A stretch of 64,000 nt of DNA from Luteibaculum sp964627445 (GCA_964627445.1 CAZVJF010000004.1:1-64000), one strand, 5' to 3'; positions 8,924-18,144 are shown, numbered from the stretch's first letter. Notes: a model not told the origin generated them from the sequence alone. Numbers and translations are program-made.

Positions 8924-8943
8924 GGACAGTTTACAGTTAGCAG
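8924..8943. repeat. Degenerate copy related to the CAGTTAG repeat
   Basis: The 65-bp gap between the convergent recQ and M20 genes contains a run of CAGTTT/CAGTTA-like units ending in one exact CAGTTAGCAG, the same core as the array at 1-56. It may be a relic of a dispersed simple repeat. No hairpin typical of a terminator is evident in this gap. Confidence 0.55.
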
Positions 8944-8970
8944 ATGCAACCATTACTGCTATACTCCGTA

Positions 8971-10149
8971 CTACGTATTCAAATACTTATACGCCAACCA
9001 GGCCATGGTAGCCATACCGGTTTTTAGGGCTTCGGGTTCGATATCGAAATTGGGATGATGTACTCCGTGCACGATGTTCTTGGCCTCGTTGCGCACGCCC
9101 AGGCGATAAAAACAGGCTGGTACCTGTTGGCTGTAATAACTAAAATCTTCGGCAGTTGGACGCATGGGTAGATCCACCACGTTGTCTGCTCCCAGTAATT
9201 CTTCTGCCCAGCTTTTCGCTTGTCCCGTAAGGGCTTCATCATTACTTAAAAAGGGATAGCCTTTATCGATGTGCACATGAGCCTTGGCGTCTAAACTCTC
9301 GGCTATACCTTCCACCTGCTTCTTGATCAACTCGTGTGCTTCTTTTCGCCAGGCTTCGTTGTAAGTTCTAAAGGTTCCGGCCAAGCTTACTTTAGATGGA
9401 ATTACATTGGTGGCTCCGTTGGCTTCCATTTTGCCAAAAGACAGTACGGTAGGTATGGTAGCATCGCATTTGCGACTTACAATATTCTGCAGTGTAACTA
9501 CAATGTTGCTGGCTACATAAACCGGATCTACGGCCTTATGCGGCATGGCACCATGCCCGCCTTTTCCTTCAATTTCTATGTACACCTCATCGCAAGAGGC
9601 CATATACATGCCAGGCCTAAAGCCTACTTTGCCAAATTCTAAATCTGGAAAAACGTGTTGACCAAAAATGCCGTCCACTTTGGGGTTTTCTAAGACGCCT
9701 TCTTTAATTAATAAAGATGCGCCTCCCGGATTTTTCTCCTCACCCGGCTGAAAAATAAAGCGAATGCTACCTGGCAAATCGGAAATTTCAGACAAGATGG
9801 AAATTGCCCCCATAAGGCATGCGCTGTGTACATCGTGACCGCAAGCGTGCATTACCCCCTCGTTCTGGCTTTTATACGGCACATTATTGGCTTCGGTTAT
9901 GGGTAAAGCGTCTATATCTGCGCGCAAGGCCAACAGCTTTCCTCCCGAACCTATTTGCCCTACGATGCCCGTATCGGCCCAGTTTTCTTCAAAGGTGAGG
10001 TTAAGCTCGCGGAGCCGTGCTGCCAGATACTTAGCGGTATTATGCTCCTGAAAAGACAACTCGGGATTGCGGTGCATATGCTCCCGTATCTCTTTTATGG
10101 ATGGATATAATGCTTCGGCTTTTTCGTGGAAGAAGGATGGTGTAAGCAT
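8971..10149 (-). CDS. M20 family metallo-amidohydrolase
   Basis: This 392-residue enzyme belongs to the M20D peptidase group (hippurate hydrolase / IAA-amino-acid hydrolase / N-acyl-amino-acid amidohydrolase). It should hydrolyse an amide bond of an N-acyl amino acid with two metal ions. Seen are ALRADIDALPI (catalytic Asp), HACGHDVHSA (metal-ligand Cys and His near 103 and 105), PGEEKNPGGA (catalytic Glu and metal Glu near 137-138), the dimerisation-domain HGAMPH, and the C-terminal HHPNFDI metal His. No signal peptide is apparent, so it is probably cytoplasmic. The exact substrate cannot be read from sequence; N-acetyldiaminopimelate deacetylases share the fold. A TSUP permease gene ends 1 bp upstream of its start region, suggesting a shared transcript. 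Confidence 0.88.
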   Translation of the reverse strand: MLTPSFFHEKAEALYPSIKEIREHMHRNPELSFQEHNTAKYLAARLRELNLTFEENWADTGIVGQIGSGGKLLALRADIDALPITEANNVPYKSQNEGVMHACGHDVHSACLMGAISILSEISDLPGSIRFIFQPGEEKNPGGASLLIKEGVLENPKVDGIFGQHVFPDLEFGKVGFRPGMYMASCDEVYIEIEGKGGHGAMPHKAVDPVYVASNIVVTLQNIVSRKCDATIPTVLSFGKMEANGATNVIPSKVSLAGTFRTYNEAWRKEAHELIKKQVEGIAESLDAKAHVHIDKGYPFLSNDEALTGQAKSWAEELLGADNVVDLPMRPTAEDFSYYSQQVPACFYRLGVRNEAKNIVHGVHHPNFDIEPEALKTGMATMAWLAYKYLNT

Positions 10150-10150
10150 G

Positions 10151-10519
10151 TTATTTGGAGAAAATAAGCTTTAGGGCTACGAACAACATAAACACCCCAA
10201 ATATTTTTTTGACGGTAGCCGCAGGAATAGCTAGCGATATTTTTGACCCAAGGTACCCGCCCAAAACAAAAAACAGGGCAATGACCAAGGCGTATTTCCA
10301 GTTGAGGTTTCCCGTTTTATAATAATTCATCACGGCCAGCGCACCAATGGGTGGAAGCATAAGTGCCAGGCTGGTACCCTGCGCTTGGTGCTGGGTTAAA
10401 CCCAGGAAGAAGACCAGGGCAGGAACAATAACTACACCGCCTCCAATACCCACAAATCCACTTAAAATTCCGGCTAGAATACCAATGACTGCAAGGATAA
10501 GAACGGTTTGGATGGGCAT
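10151..10519 (-). CDS. Half-size TSUP (TauE/SafE) family permease
   Basis: This 122-residue protein has four predicted membrane segments and the TSUP glycine-rich hallmark SGFVGIGGGVVIVPAL near residues 20-36. Normal family members are about 250 residues with two such repeats; here only one is present. The single-repeat form could work as a dimer. There is no sign of a frameshift: the protein starts with ATG and ends cleanly with a basic C-terminus just before the amidohydrolase gene. Family substrates are sulfite, sulfoacetate or other small anions; the substrate here is unknown. It lies 13 bp downstream of the large outer-membrane protein gene on the same strand. Confidence 0.82.
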   Translation of the reverse strand: MPIQTVLILAVIGILAGILSGFVGIGGGVVIVPALVFFLGLTQHQAQGTSLALMLPPIGALAVMNYYKTGNLNWKYALVIALFFVLGGYLGSKISLAIPAATVKKIFGVFMLFVALKLIFSK

Positions 10520-10532
10520 GAATACGGGGCTT

Positions 10533-13500
10533 TTAAAAGTCGAGCCCTAAAGATAAATAAAACTGCCTGTCTTGGGTTTGGCCATCAATAAGGCCCCAAG
10601 CCCAGTCGGCCCTTACAAAATATCCAAACACTCTACCTCGAAGACCGATACCATATCCACCCACAATAGGATTGACCCGCTTATTGATATTGATCGTGAG
10701 GGGGTTTTGTTCTATGGTTTTGGTGTTAAAGGTATTCTCGTCTGAAAAAGGACTCGCTCCTACCCAAGCTGTACCGGCATCGGCAAAAAATACGGTTTGA
10801 AAAGACTCCAAGAAGGCACTCTTAACCGGGCGTTTGATGAGGTATTTAAAGAGTGGGATGCGTACTTCGCTATTTAAAAGCGCAAAGCTGTTACCGTTGC
10901 GTATGTTTCTATCAAACCCACGCAAAGAGGTAATGTTACTTTGGTAAAACAGGTTGTCTGCATTGGGATACGGGGTATTTTCTATACCGGGAAGCAATAA
11001 CCAACGGTCTAATCCTCCCATAATATATAGCACGCTGCGTCCACCTCCGTTGGTACTAGCAGAAAGCCTATTGGCCCAAATGATGTTTTTGTGAATGGGC
11101 AGGTAATTACGAATATCCAAGCCTATTACCCGGGTTTGGGAATTGGGTCTATCGGGATCGCTATAAAACTCGAGAAAGAATTTTGCTCTAAATCCGCTGT
11201 ATAGGTTGGTTCCCAAATTGAGCGAATTATCGAAAACGGCTTGCAGCTTCGCCCCTACTTGATAGCGGTATTCGTTGGGTGCGTTTAAGGAAATAAACTC
11301 ACGTGCCAGTAAAACACCTCGGTCTACCCTACCCGTGGGTATGGCACTGACCGAAAAGACCTCGTTTATGGGATATTTCCACTCGAAAGAAACATTGTGC
11401 GTGGTAACTCGAGCTACATCGCCCTGTATGTCATCAATAGAGGTCTGTACCCCCTGTTTTTGATACATTAAAATTTTATCGATGCGCTTTTTGCGATTCA
11501 CCAGTCTGAAGGTGTAATCGTTGTTATTGAGATCAAAAGCAAACCGCACACCACCCGATATGGTGTAATCTTCGAACAAATCGGTAACACCCAGTGCCAA
11601 GTTGGTACCCAAACCTGGGTTTAAGGTGTTGGTGTTGTTGATGAGTTGGTAGAAATTGTTTTGGTAGTTGTTGTCTAAGGCCACCTGCACCTCGTTTGAG
11701 GTAAAATTGAGCCGGTAGGTTCTTCGCTGCGGCAGCACAAATCCCGTGCTATCGGCCTTGTCTAGAATGGAACTGGGTGCTCCTCCCTGTGCCCTATTTC
11801 CTTGTGCTTCTTCTTCGTCAGAGAAGGTGTAGTTGTCAAAATTAATACCACCGTCTTCATTGCGCTTGGCTGGCATGGGCGCTACCACGGGGTCCTTAGA
11901 TTCCGTTTCGTCTATAAGATTGGAGTAGTCTTTTTTACCCTCAGAGGTGTTGCTTTTGCTTTTTACGTTTTCTATGGTGTTGTCATCCAGCGCATTAAAA
12001 TCTACTTTCTTCACACTTTTAAGGGAGAGTAGCTTTAACTCGGTGAGCGATACCACTGAATCCTCTGTGAGTTTACCTTGATAAAAATTGTAATCGCCAT
12101 CTTGGTAGGTCAGGTAGACATATTTGTCGGACTTAAACTGTACGGAGTAATCTAAGATGTTGCGCGATAGGTTGGACAAAGGGTATTGGCTCGCAAAGTA
12201 CTTGTAGTTAATAGTGGTATCTACCGAAGCAATGGCGCTATCATACTTAGCGTAATACCGATTGATAACTCCTGCGTTATCACTGAGAAAAGTGTATTTA
12301 TTGGTGCCGTATTCAAAGGCGTCTAGCTCGTTATCTTCGGGGGTAAAGGTTATTTGCTCCAGTGAACCGCCCTCTTTTTCCAGGTGATAGAGAAAAATAT
12401 CAAAGGTGCCGGTAAACTCGCTGTCGCGTATGCTGCCTCCAAAATCTTCTTGGTATCGGTTGGATGAGAACACAATGGCCTCGTCATTTTTCACGAAGCG
12501 GGGATTGAGGTCATCGAAATTGTCATCAGTAAGCTTCTCTTGGCGATTTCCAATGACGTAGTACTTATACAGATTGGTTTTACCATTGTCCACCCCACTA
12601 AACACCATCAGCTTCCCGGAGTTGGAGAAGTCCATATCGAGGATATTATCCAGCCCAAGAATTTCTTTTCTGGTTTTCTTTCCAGAAGACAGCGAATACA
12701 ATTCCAAATACAACCTACCACGAACAAAGAGGGTGTAGGCCAATAAATCAGACTTGGGGTGCCACGCTAAAATGGGTGCGGTTTCATCTAAGATGCGATT
12801 GATTTTATGATCGCCTTTTACAATTTTCTTCCGCTTGCCTGTTTTCATGTCGTACAGATAAATGCGGTATTGGCCTAAGATATGCGTAGCGTATGCGAGG
12901 GTTTTTCCATTGGGACTCAGCCGGGCGTGGGTAACTTTTTGCTTGCGATTCACCTTTGCAGGCACTTCTTTTTGTTGTGGCATATTGCGCACCTGCTCTT
13001 CGGCCTTAAATTTCTCCTTAAAGAACTCCATGTGCTCCAGAGCAAGAGTCTCCACATCCAGCCCTAAAACAAAAAGAAAACCTTGCTCTATATTGCGGCT
13101 AACCCGCGTCATATAAAGGATATTGGCCACGACATCCTCGCCATAGGTAGCCGCTATATAGTACCAAATAGAGTGACCAGCATATCGGGCTTCATCGCCC
13201 GTAAGTCGGTTAAAATACTCGTACCGACCGCTTACTATACCGTCTTTAACGTAATTCTCTATTTCGGCATTCCAACCTTCGCTCAGGTAGGATACCAGAC
13301 CTTTTCGGTACCATTCGGGTAACGACAAAAAGGTACTGGAACGCACCATTTCGGTAATATCGCCTCCAAACATAAGCTGGTTAAGAATCACCTCGGCAAT
13401 TCCCAGCCGTATCTGTGCATCCAACTGTTCCTTGGTGCCCTCGTAAAACACAAAGACTTTATTACCCACAATGCGGGTGGTTCCGCCCACATTGTTATTG

Positions 13501-13832
13501 GCGTTGGCCTCCAGACCAATATTGCTTTGTTTGAAATCGGAGTAAGACTTGTAAACGATAAACTGCACTTTATCCTCCAAAGGAAAATCCAGCCTATCTT
13601 CCATTTCTGGCATTATTTCTAAGGCTCTTCGGCTTACGTATTCTGCCAGTTCCTCGCCTTCTTTGTAGAAATAAACGTTGAAATATTTATAACGATAATA
13701 CTGCCAGTAAAACTCTTGGTACTGCACACGGTTTTTACCAAAAGTCATCTCGCTACCATTGTAGAATTGGCCCGAAAGGCTAATTCCCGTCAGTAAAAAC
13801 AAGGTTATAATCGCGAGATTTTTCATTTGCAT
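10533..13832 (-). CDS. Outer-membrane protein with degenerate peptidase-MA-like domain, TolB-like propeller and Omp85-like barrel
   Basis: From the ATG at 13832 (a second ATG is at 13826) the product is 1099 residues with a signal peptide (MKNLAIITLFLLTGISLSGQ). Part one, about 30-270, follows the gluzincin peptidase-MA layout (KVQFIVYKSYSDFKQSN, then LPEWYRKGLVSYL). The HExxH position reads IAEVILNQL (145-153) and the usual EGLA glutamate is a Lys, so it looks inactive. Part two, about 290-600, has TolB/WD40-type repeats (ARLSPNGKTLAYATH, LAWHPKSDLLAYT, DLNPRFVKNDEAIVFSSNRY). After a Ser/Asn-rich linker, part three is a C-terminal beta-barrel with the Omp85-like SLRGFDRN motif near 968 and a terminal Phe. 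Probable location is the outer membrane; function is unknown. A longer reading frame to 13940 would overlap the divergent MBL gene and is rejected. Confidence 0.8.
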   Translation of the reverse strand: MQMKNLAIITLFLLTGISLSGQFYNGSEMTFGKNRVQYQEFYWQYYRYKYFNVYFYKEGEELAEYVSRRALEIMPEMEDRLDFPLEDKVQFIVYKSYSDFKQSNIGLEANANNNVGGTTRIVGNKVFVFYEGTKEQLDAQIRLGIAEVILNQLMFGGDITEMVRSSTFLSLPEWYRKGLVSYLSEGWNAEIENYVKDGIVSGRYEYFNRLTGDEARYAGHSIWYYIAATYGEDVVANILYMTRVSRNIEQGFLFVLGLDVETLALEHMEFFKEKFKAEEQVRNMPQQKEVPAKVNRKQKVTHARLSPNGKTLAYATHILGQYRIYLYDMKTGKRKKIVKGDHKINRILDETAPILAWHPKSDLLAYTLFVRGRLYLELYSLSSGKKTRKEILGLDNILDMDFSNSGKLMVFSGVDNGKTNLYKYYVIGNRQEKLTDDNFDDLNPRFVKNDEAIVFSSNRYQEDFGGSIRDSEFTGTFDIFLYHLEKEGGSLEQITFTPEDNELDAFEYGTNKYTFLSDNAGVINRYYAKYDSAIASVDTTINYKYFASQYPLSNLSRNILDYSVQFKSDKYVYLTYQDGDYNFYQGKLTEDSVVSLTELKLLSLKSVKKVDFNALDDNTIENVKSKSNTSEGKKDYSNLIDETESKDPVVAPMPAKRNEDGGINFDNYTFSDEEEAQGNRAQGGAPSSILDKADSTGFVLPQRRTYRLNFTSNEVQVALDNNYQNNFYQLINNTNTLNPGLGTNLALGVTDLFEDYTISGGVRFAFDLNNNDYTFRLVNRKKRIDKILMYQKQGVQTSIDDIQGDVARVTTHNVSFEWKYPINEVFSVSAIPTGRVDRGVLLAREFISLNAPNEYRYQVGAKLQAVFDNSLNLGTNLYSGFRAKFFLEFYSDPDRPNSQTRVIGLDIRNYLPIHKNIIWANRLSASTNGGGRSVLYIMGGLDRWLLLPGIENTPYPNADNLFYQSNITSLRGFDRNIRNGNSFALLNSEVRIPLFKYLIKRPVKSAFLESFQTVFFADAGTAWVGASPFSDENTFNTKTIEQNPLTININKRVNPIVGGYGIGLRGRVFGYFVRADWAWGLIDGQTQDRQFYLSLGLDF

Positions 13833-13904
13833 TGAAAAGTACGAATATTTGTAAGCGTTGGAGTCAGCACTTTTCCAAATCAATCTTAAATACGTGCAAC
13901 AAAC

Positions 13905-14549
13905 ATGCGAGTTCACAAATTTACAGTCAACCCTTTTCAAGAAAACACATATTTACTCATCAACTCCAATCGACAGGCTATTATTATAGATCCGGGTTTT
14001 TTTGAGCCCGATGAAGAGCAAATGCTCACCCAGTTTGTAGAAACCGAGGAATTAAATATCGTAGGAATTTGGTGTACCCACTGCCATTTAGATCATTTGT
14101 ATGGGGCCAAATTTTGCTCAGAAAAATATAAGCTCCCTGTCCTTATTCCCGAAAAGGATCTGGAAACCTTTCGCATGGCTCCAAAGAGCGCAGCAATGTA
14201 CGGGCTGCCTACGCTAGAGTTACCAGAACACTACCAACTCACTTTTACCAAAAAGGAATACCAAATAGGCGATGAAACCATAGAAGTCCGCTTTACGCCA
14301 GGCCACAGTGTGGGCCATGTGGTATTTATCCATCATGGTAGTAAAACTGTTATTGGTGGAGACGTTCTGTTCCAAGGCAGCATAGGCCGTACCGACTTAC
14401 CTGGAGGCGATTTTAGCACCTTGGAGCAAAGCATACAGGATGAGCTGTACAGCTTAGACGATGGATACACGGTGTATCCAGGTCATGGCCTAGAAACCAC
14501 CATAGGCTGGGAAAAAGAAAACAATCCTTTTGTAAAACCTCGGGTTTAG
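13905..14549 (+). CDS. MBL-fold metallo-hydrolase (glyoxalase II-like)
   Basis: This 214-residue metallo-beta-lactamase-fold enzyme resembles the YcbL/glyoxalase-II-like group that hydrolyses thioesters or related compounds. Metal ligands are visible: H59-C-H61-L-D63-H64 in THCHLDH, the PGHSVGH histidine near 139, the Asp of IGGDVLF near 157, and PGHG near 197. The GRTDLPGGD segment and the C-terminal TTIGWEKENNPF are family signatures. It is divergent from the large outer-membrane protein gene across about 70 bp and its stop overlaps the convergent gene at 14546 by 4 bp. It lacks the C-terminal substrate domain of true GloB (about 250 residues), so the substrate is uncertain. Confidence 0.9.
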   Translation: MRVHKFTVNPFQENTYLLINSNRQAIIIDPGFFEPDEEQMLTQFVETEELNIVGIWCTHCHLDHLYGAKFCSEKYKLPVLIPEKDLETFRMAPKSAAMYGLPTLELPEHYQLTFTKKEYQIGDETIEVRFTPGHSVGHVVFIHHGSKTVIGGDVLFQGSIGRTDLPGGDFSTLEQSIQDELYSLDDGYTVYPGHGLETTIGWEKENNPFVKPRV

Positions 14550-15391
14550 AACAACTGTATTTTGCGCTTTCTTCTGCGTGTGTTGTCTAGGTCTATATCC
14601 GAAACACCCACCTTACAGGGTCTCAATCGCGGTGTTTTGTGATACATAATTTTCACAGAGAACATCAACGGCCAGTACTCGCTGTTGAAATAGGTCGTTG
14701 TAATTTTTTGGTTTTCGAAATCGTCTAAAGCGATCAAGTTCGCCTCCAGCCCGGGCACAATAAAAAGTTCACGGTGTACTTTAAATCCTACGTTTAAGCG
14801 TGCATGCGCTCTAGCCTGAATGGTAGGCGGAAAAGTATATCCCGTTATTTCTGAATCTAAGGAAGCTTGGTCTCTTCCGGTAACTCTAAAGTCCCCATGC
14901 ATTCCGATTCCGGGCATGATAAAGAAGGACTCGCTGATTTGAAAATACCGGTTAAAATTTAGGTTTACGGTAACGCTGTAATCTGTGCGTCTGCCCTCAT
15001 CGGTATAATTCTCTGGTGGTGCAATGTTGTCGTTTTTGAAATATAAGATGGCATCGAGGTCTTGGTTAAAAGCCATGCTTCTAAACCCAATGCTGTAGTC
15101 TATCATATTGATGATAGGGTTGGGCAACAAATTAAACCTTCCGATACCCACATAGCCCAAGGGAAAACCCGATGGCGATAAGTTGGCCACCACTAGCGAG
15201 TCTGTAGTTTCGCGGATGATTGCATCGTTAACATCGCCCTCGGTATACGCATAGGTTACGCCCAATTCCCAAAACCATCCGCTTCTCGGATAACCGGGGG
15301 ATTCGGTAAATATGGGATTCAACCTGCGTTTGTACTGCGCGTCTACAGAAACGCACAATGCGGCTAACAAAATTACAAGAAGGTGCTTCAT
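14546..15391 (-). CDS. Predicted outer-membrane beta-barrel protein of unknown function
   Basis: The 281-residue product starts with a signal peptide (MKHLLVILLAALCVSVDAQ) and then shows alternating amphipathic strands (WELGVTYAYTEG, YSVTVNLNFNRYFQI, RAHARLNVGFKVHRELFIV), the pattern of a small outer-membrane barrel. The basic tail (DNTRRRKRKIQLF) ends in Phe. I cannot assign a family. It starts 5 bp after the kmo stop codon and is probably co-transcribed with kynU and kmo, which would be an unusual partnership. A physical connection to tryptophan catabolism is only an inference from position. Confidence 0.7.
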   Translation of the reverse strand: MKHLLVILLAALCVSVDAQYKRRLNPIFTESPGYPRSGWFWELGVTYAYTEGDVNDAIIRETTDSLVVANLSPSGFPLGYVGIGRFNLLPNPIINMIDYSIGFRSMAFNQDLDAILYFKNDNIAPPENYTDEGRRTDYSVTVNLNFNRYFQISESFFIMPGIGMHGDFRVTGRDQASLDSEITGYTFPPTIQARAHARLNVGFKVHRELFIVPGLEANLIALDDFENQKITTTYFNSEYWPLMFSVKIMYHKTPRLRPCKVGVSDIDLDNTRRRKRKIQLF

Positions 15392-15396
15392 ACCAA

Positions 15397-16761
15397 TTAA
15401 AGTGACCCCGAAGATACTAATTCTAGTATTTCAGTTTCTACCGCAGTGCTGTCCCAAATTTCGGTTATGTTGGGCTTCAACATCACTTTATCCATAATCT
15501 CGGCCTGTTTCTTACCTATGCGTTGTGCTTTAGCATAGCTGGCATTAGAAAAAGTTACAAGCGAGTACTGCGGCACCCAAACATCGGGGTATTTGGAAGC
15601 CATTTTCCGTTCTATCTTTTTACGCAACAAAAACATAGGATTGGCCGTTCCATCGCGCATTTCAATGTAGTTCTCCTCGGCCATTTCGGCTATGGCATTG
15701 GTGTTGGGAATACGCTTTTCGGTATACTCTTTAAAGAAGGCTTCGGACCAGTTAAAATTGTGCGATTCCAGCATTTTATCGAAGTAATAGCAATCCTCCA
15801 GACCGCTGTTCATTCCCTGACCATAAAACGGCACGATGGCGTGTGCGGCATCGCCTAAAAGCATTACGTTATTCTGGTAATTCCAAGGGCTGCATTTTAT
15901 AGTAACCAGGCTGGATGTAGGATTGGTAAAATACTGCTCGGCTATGTTTGGCATTAGCTCCAGGGCATCTGGGAAATTAGCCGAGAAAAAATCGTGTAAC
16001 TCCCGATCGCTTTGTATTTGCTCAAAGCTTGGCGTGCCCTCAAACGGCATAAACAGGGTGCATGTAAAGCTGCCATCTAAATTAGCCAGTGCGATAAGCA
16101 TAAACTTGCCGCGTGGCCAAATGTGCAAGGCATTGGGATCGATTTGGTGTTTTCCGTCTTTTGCGGGAATGGTTAACTCCTTATAACCGTGTTCCAGGTA
16201 CGACTGCGAAAAGTTAAATCGGTCCGACTTCATGAGTTGTTGGCGTACAATGGAGTACGCGCCATCTGCTCCGATAATTAGGTCAAAAATTTCAGCACTT
16301 TCCTGTCCCGTATCTAAGTTTACCGAGGCAATTTTGCGCTCGTAGATGTTTACATAATCGCAACGTTGGTTAAAGCGTAAGTCTATCCGTTCACTATTGG
16401 AAGCATGATCGATTAATACCTTGTTCAATTGTATTCTTCCGATAGAATAAATGCTCTCGTTGTTGATTCCGTAAGGCTGGTAGGTAAGGTTGCCCTCGTT
16501 ATCGTGCATCATGCGGCCGTACATGGGCGTGGCAATGGACAGAGCCTCTTTATCGATACCCAACTCGGCCAGCGCAGTTAAACCGCGGTGCGATAAGGCT
16601 AAGTTTATAGACTTACCCGCATATAGGTTTTGGGTTCTGGGATCGGCTCTACGCTCAAAAATGGTCACATTAAAACCTCGCTTGGCCAAAAACAGCGCTT
16701 GCACACATCCTACCAAACCACCGCCAACTACGGCTATATTTTTCTTTGTATTCGTACTCAA
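15397..16761 (-). CDS. kmo: Kynurenine 3-monooxygenase
   Basis: This 454-residue FAD-dependent hydroxylase converts kynurenine to 3-hydroxykynurenine. The N-terminal Rossmann motif is GGGLVG (13-18) followed by FERRADPR. The second FAD motif is LLGDAAHAIVPFYGQGMNSGLEDC, of which the GDAAHA core and the PFYGQGMN string are highly specific to KMO. Near the N-terminus, SINLALSHRG also matches the family. The C-terminal region is hydrophilic, without an evident membrane anchor. It lies 9 bp downstream of kynU, so the pair catalyses consecutive steps of tryptophan breakdown, and the product can feed de novo NAD synthesis. Tryptophan dioxygenase and 3-HAA dioxygenase genes are not in the window. 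Confidence 0.95.
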   Translation of the reverse strand: MSTNTKKNIAVVGGGLVGCVQALFLAKRGFNVTIFERRADPRTQNLYAGKSINLALSHRGLTALAELGIDKEALSIATPMYGRMMHDNEGNLTYQPYGINNESIYSIGRIQLNKVLIDHASNSERIDLRFNQRCDYVNIYERKIASVNLDTGQESAEIFDLIIGADGAYSIVRQQLMKSDRFNFSQSYLEHGYKELTIPAKDGKHQIDPNALHIWPRGKFMLIALANLDGSFTCTLFMPFEGTPSFEQIQSDRELHDFFSANFPDALELMPNIAEQYFTNPTSSLVTIKCSPWNYQNNVMLLGDAAHAIVPFYGQGMNSGLEDCYYFDKMLESHNFNWSEAFFKEYTEKRIPNTNAIAEMAEENYIEMRDGTANPMFLLRKKIERKMASKYPDVWVPQYSLVTFSNASYAKAQRIGKKQAEIMDKVMLKPNITEIWDSTAVETEILELVSSGSL

Positions 16762-16770
16762 ATAATACGG

Positions 16771-18054
16771 CTATTTAAGGTCGGTCAATATTCTTCGCAT
16801 GTGACTTCCCAGCATGTAAACATCGGTAAAAGAGTTGTACATGGGTACGGGTGCAAAACGCAGTACATTGGGCTCTCGCCAATCGGGGATTATGCCGCTA
16901 TCGATGAGTGCATCAAACACCTGCTTCCCTTTTTTCTCAATAAACAAGGAGATTTGGCTTCCGCGTTCCTCAGGGTTGCGAGGTGTAATAAGCTTTAACC
17001 CAAAGTCTGGAAACTCAGTAGCCAGGGTATCCAAGATGAATTCTAAGTAGCCTGTAAGTTTGTCGCGCTTGGCAAAGATGTTTTCCTTACGCGCCCGTAC
17101 AAACTGATCCAGTGCCGCTTTGTGTGGTGCAAAAGCCAAAATAGGTCCGTTACTTAACTGCCATCCATCGGCACCCTGCATAGGAACAAAACCCTTATCC
17201 ATCTTGAACCGCGTCTCTTGGTCGTAGCCCCACCATCCAGCAAAGCGATTTAGGCTATGATCTTTGGCGTATTTACTGTGTACAAACACACCCGACTGAG
17301 CGCCTGGCCCCGAGTTTAAATACTTGTAGGTACACCAACAGGCAAAATCAACATCCCATTTGTGCAGTTGCAGCTCAACGTTGCCCGCGGCATGGGCCAA
17401 ATCCCAACCAACCATGGCACCGGCTTCTTTGGCTTTTTGCGTAATGCGCTCCATATTAAATCGCTGCCCCGTGTAATAATTGACGCCTCCCATCATCACC
17501 AATGCCAGACTGTCTTTGTTATTGGAAATGGCTTGTAAAATATCGGCCTCATCAATAGTTTCTTGGCCAGGGCGAGGAGCTACCTCGATGATGGCATCAT
17601 CGGGGTTAAGACCGTGATGCTTCACTTGTGTTTCTAGTACATATTGGTCGGATGGAAAGGCTTTGGCCTCGCACAAAATTTTGTATCGACTTGGTGTAGG
17701 TCGGTAAAAGGAAACCATCATGAGGTGCAGATTTACGGTAAGGCCATTCATGACCACCACCTCGTCTTCGCTAGCCCCAACCATATAGGCATTGCCTTCT
17801 TTGGTAATCTTGTGAAAATCGAACCAAGGACTTTTCCCTTTAAAATGACCCTCTACAGCAAGTTCAGACCAATTGTTCAGTTGGTTTTCAACGGCTTCGC
17901 GCGCTTTAACCGGCATTAATCCGAGGGAATTACCGGTAAAATAGAGCATCGGCTTCCCCTTGTGCTGGGGAAATTCAAACTCCTCTCTAAAATCGGCTAA
18001 TACATCCGCTGCGTCTTGCTCGGCAGCAAACTCCGTTGAAAACTCAAAATCCAT
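16771..18054 (-). CDS. kynU: Kynureninase
   Basis: This 427-residue PLP enzyme cleaves kynurenine or 3-hydroxykynurenine to anthranilate or 3-hydroxyanthranilate plus alanine. Family motifs are YFTGNSLGLMP near the N-terminus, GWDLAHAAGN (Asp228 contacts the PLP ring) and CTYKYLNSGPG with the PLP-binding Lys244. Length is close to bacterial kynureninases (about 415-430). It is first in a three-gene minus-strand cluster, kynU-kmo-outer-membrane protein. With the 3-hydroxylase beside it, the physiological substrate is probably 3-hydroxykynurenine. The 90-bp region between it and the divergent hemL holds both promoters; only weak matches to TAnnTTTG were seen there. Confidence 0.96.
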   Translation of the reverse strand: MDFEFSTEFAAEQDAADVLADFREEFEFPQHKGKPMLYFTGNSLGLMPVKAREAVENQLNNWSELAVEGHFKGKSPWFDFHKITKEGNAYMVGASEDEVVVMNGLTVNLHLMMVSFYRPTPSRYKILCEAKAFPSDQYVLETQVKHHGLNPDDAIIEVAPRPGQETIDEADILQAISNNKDSLALVMMGGVNYYTGQRFNMERITQKAKEAGAMVGWDLAHAAGNVELQLHKWDVDFACWCTYKYLNSGPGAQSGVFVHSKYAKDHSLNRFAGWWGYDQETRFKMDKGFVPMQGADGWQLSNGPILAFAPHKAALDQFVRARKENIFAKRDKLTGYLEFILDTLATEFPDFGLKLITPRNPEERGSQISLFIEKKGKQVFDALIDSGIIPDWREPNVLRFAPVPMYNSFTDVYMLGSHMRRILTDLK

Positions 18055-18144
18055 GCGCCTCTATTTCTATTAAGTTTGCAAATAAAGTAAAACCCAAAGT
18101 AAGGCTTACTGTTTTACTTCCAGCCGAAACACTACATTAGGAAT

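Noticed and set aside
13833..13940. Extended N-terminus of the large outer-membrane protein
   Set aside because: It would overlap the start of the divergent MBL gene and lacks a signal peptide at its beginning; the signal peptide starts at 13832 or 13826.
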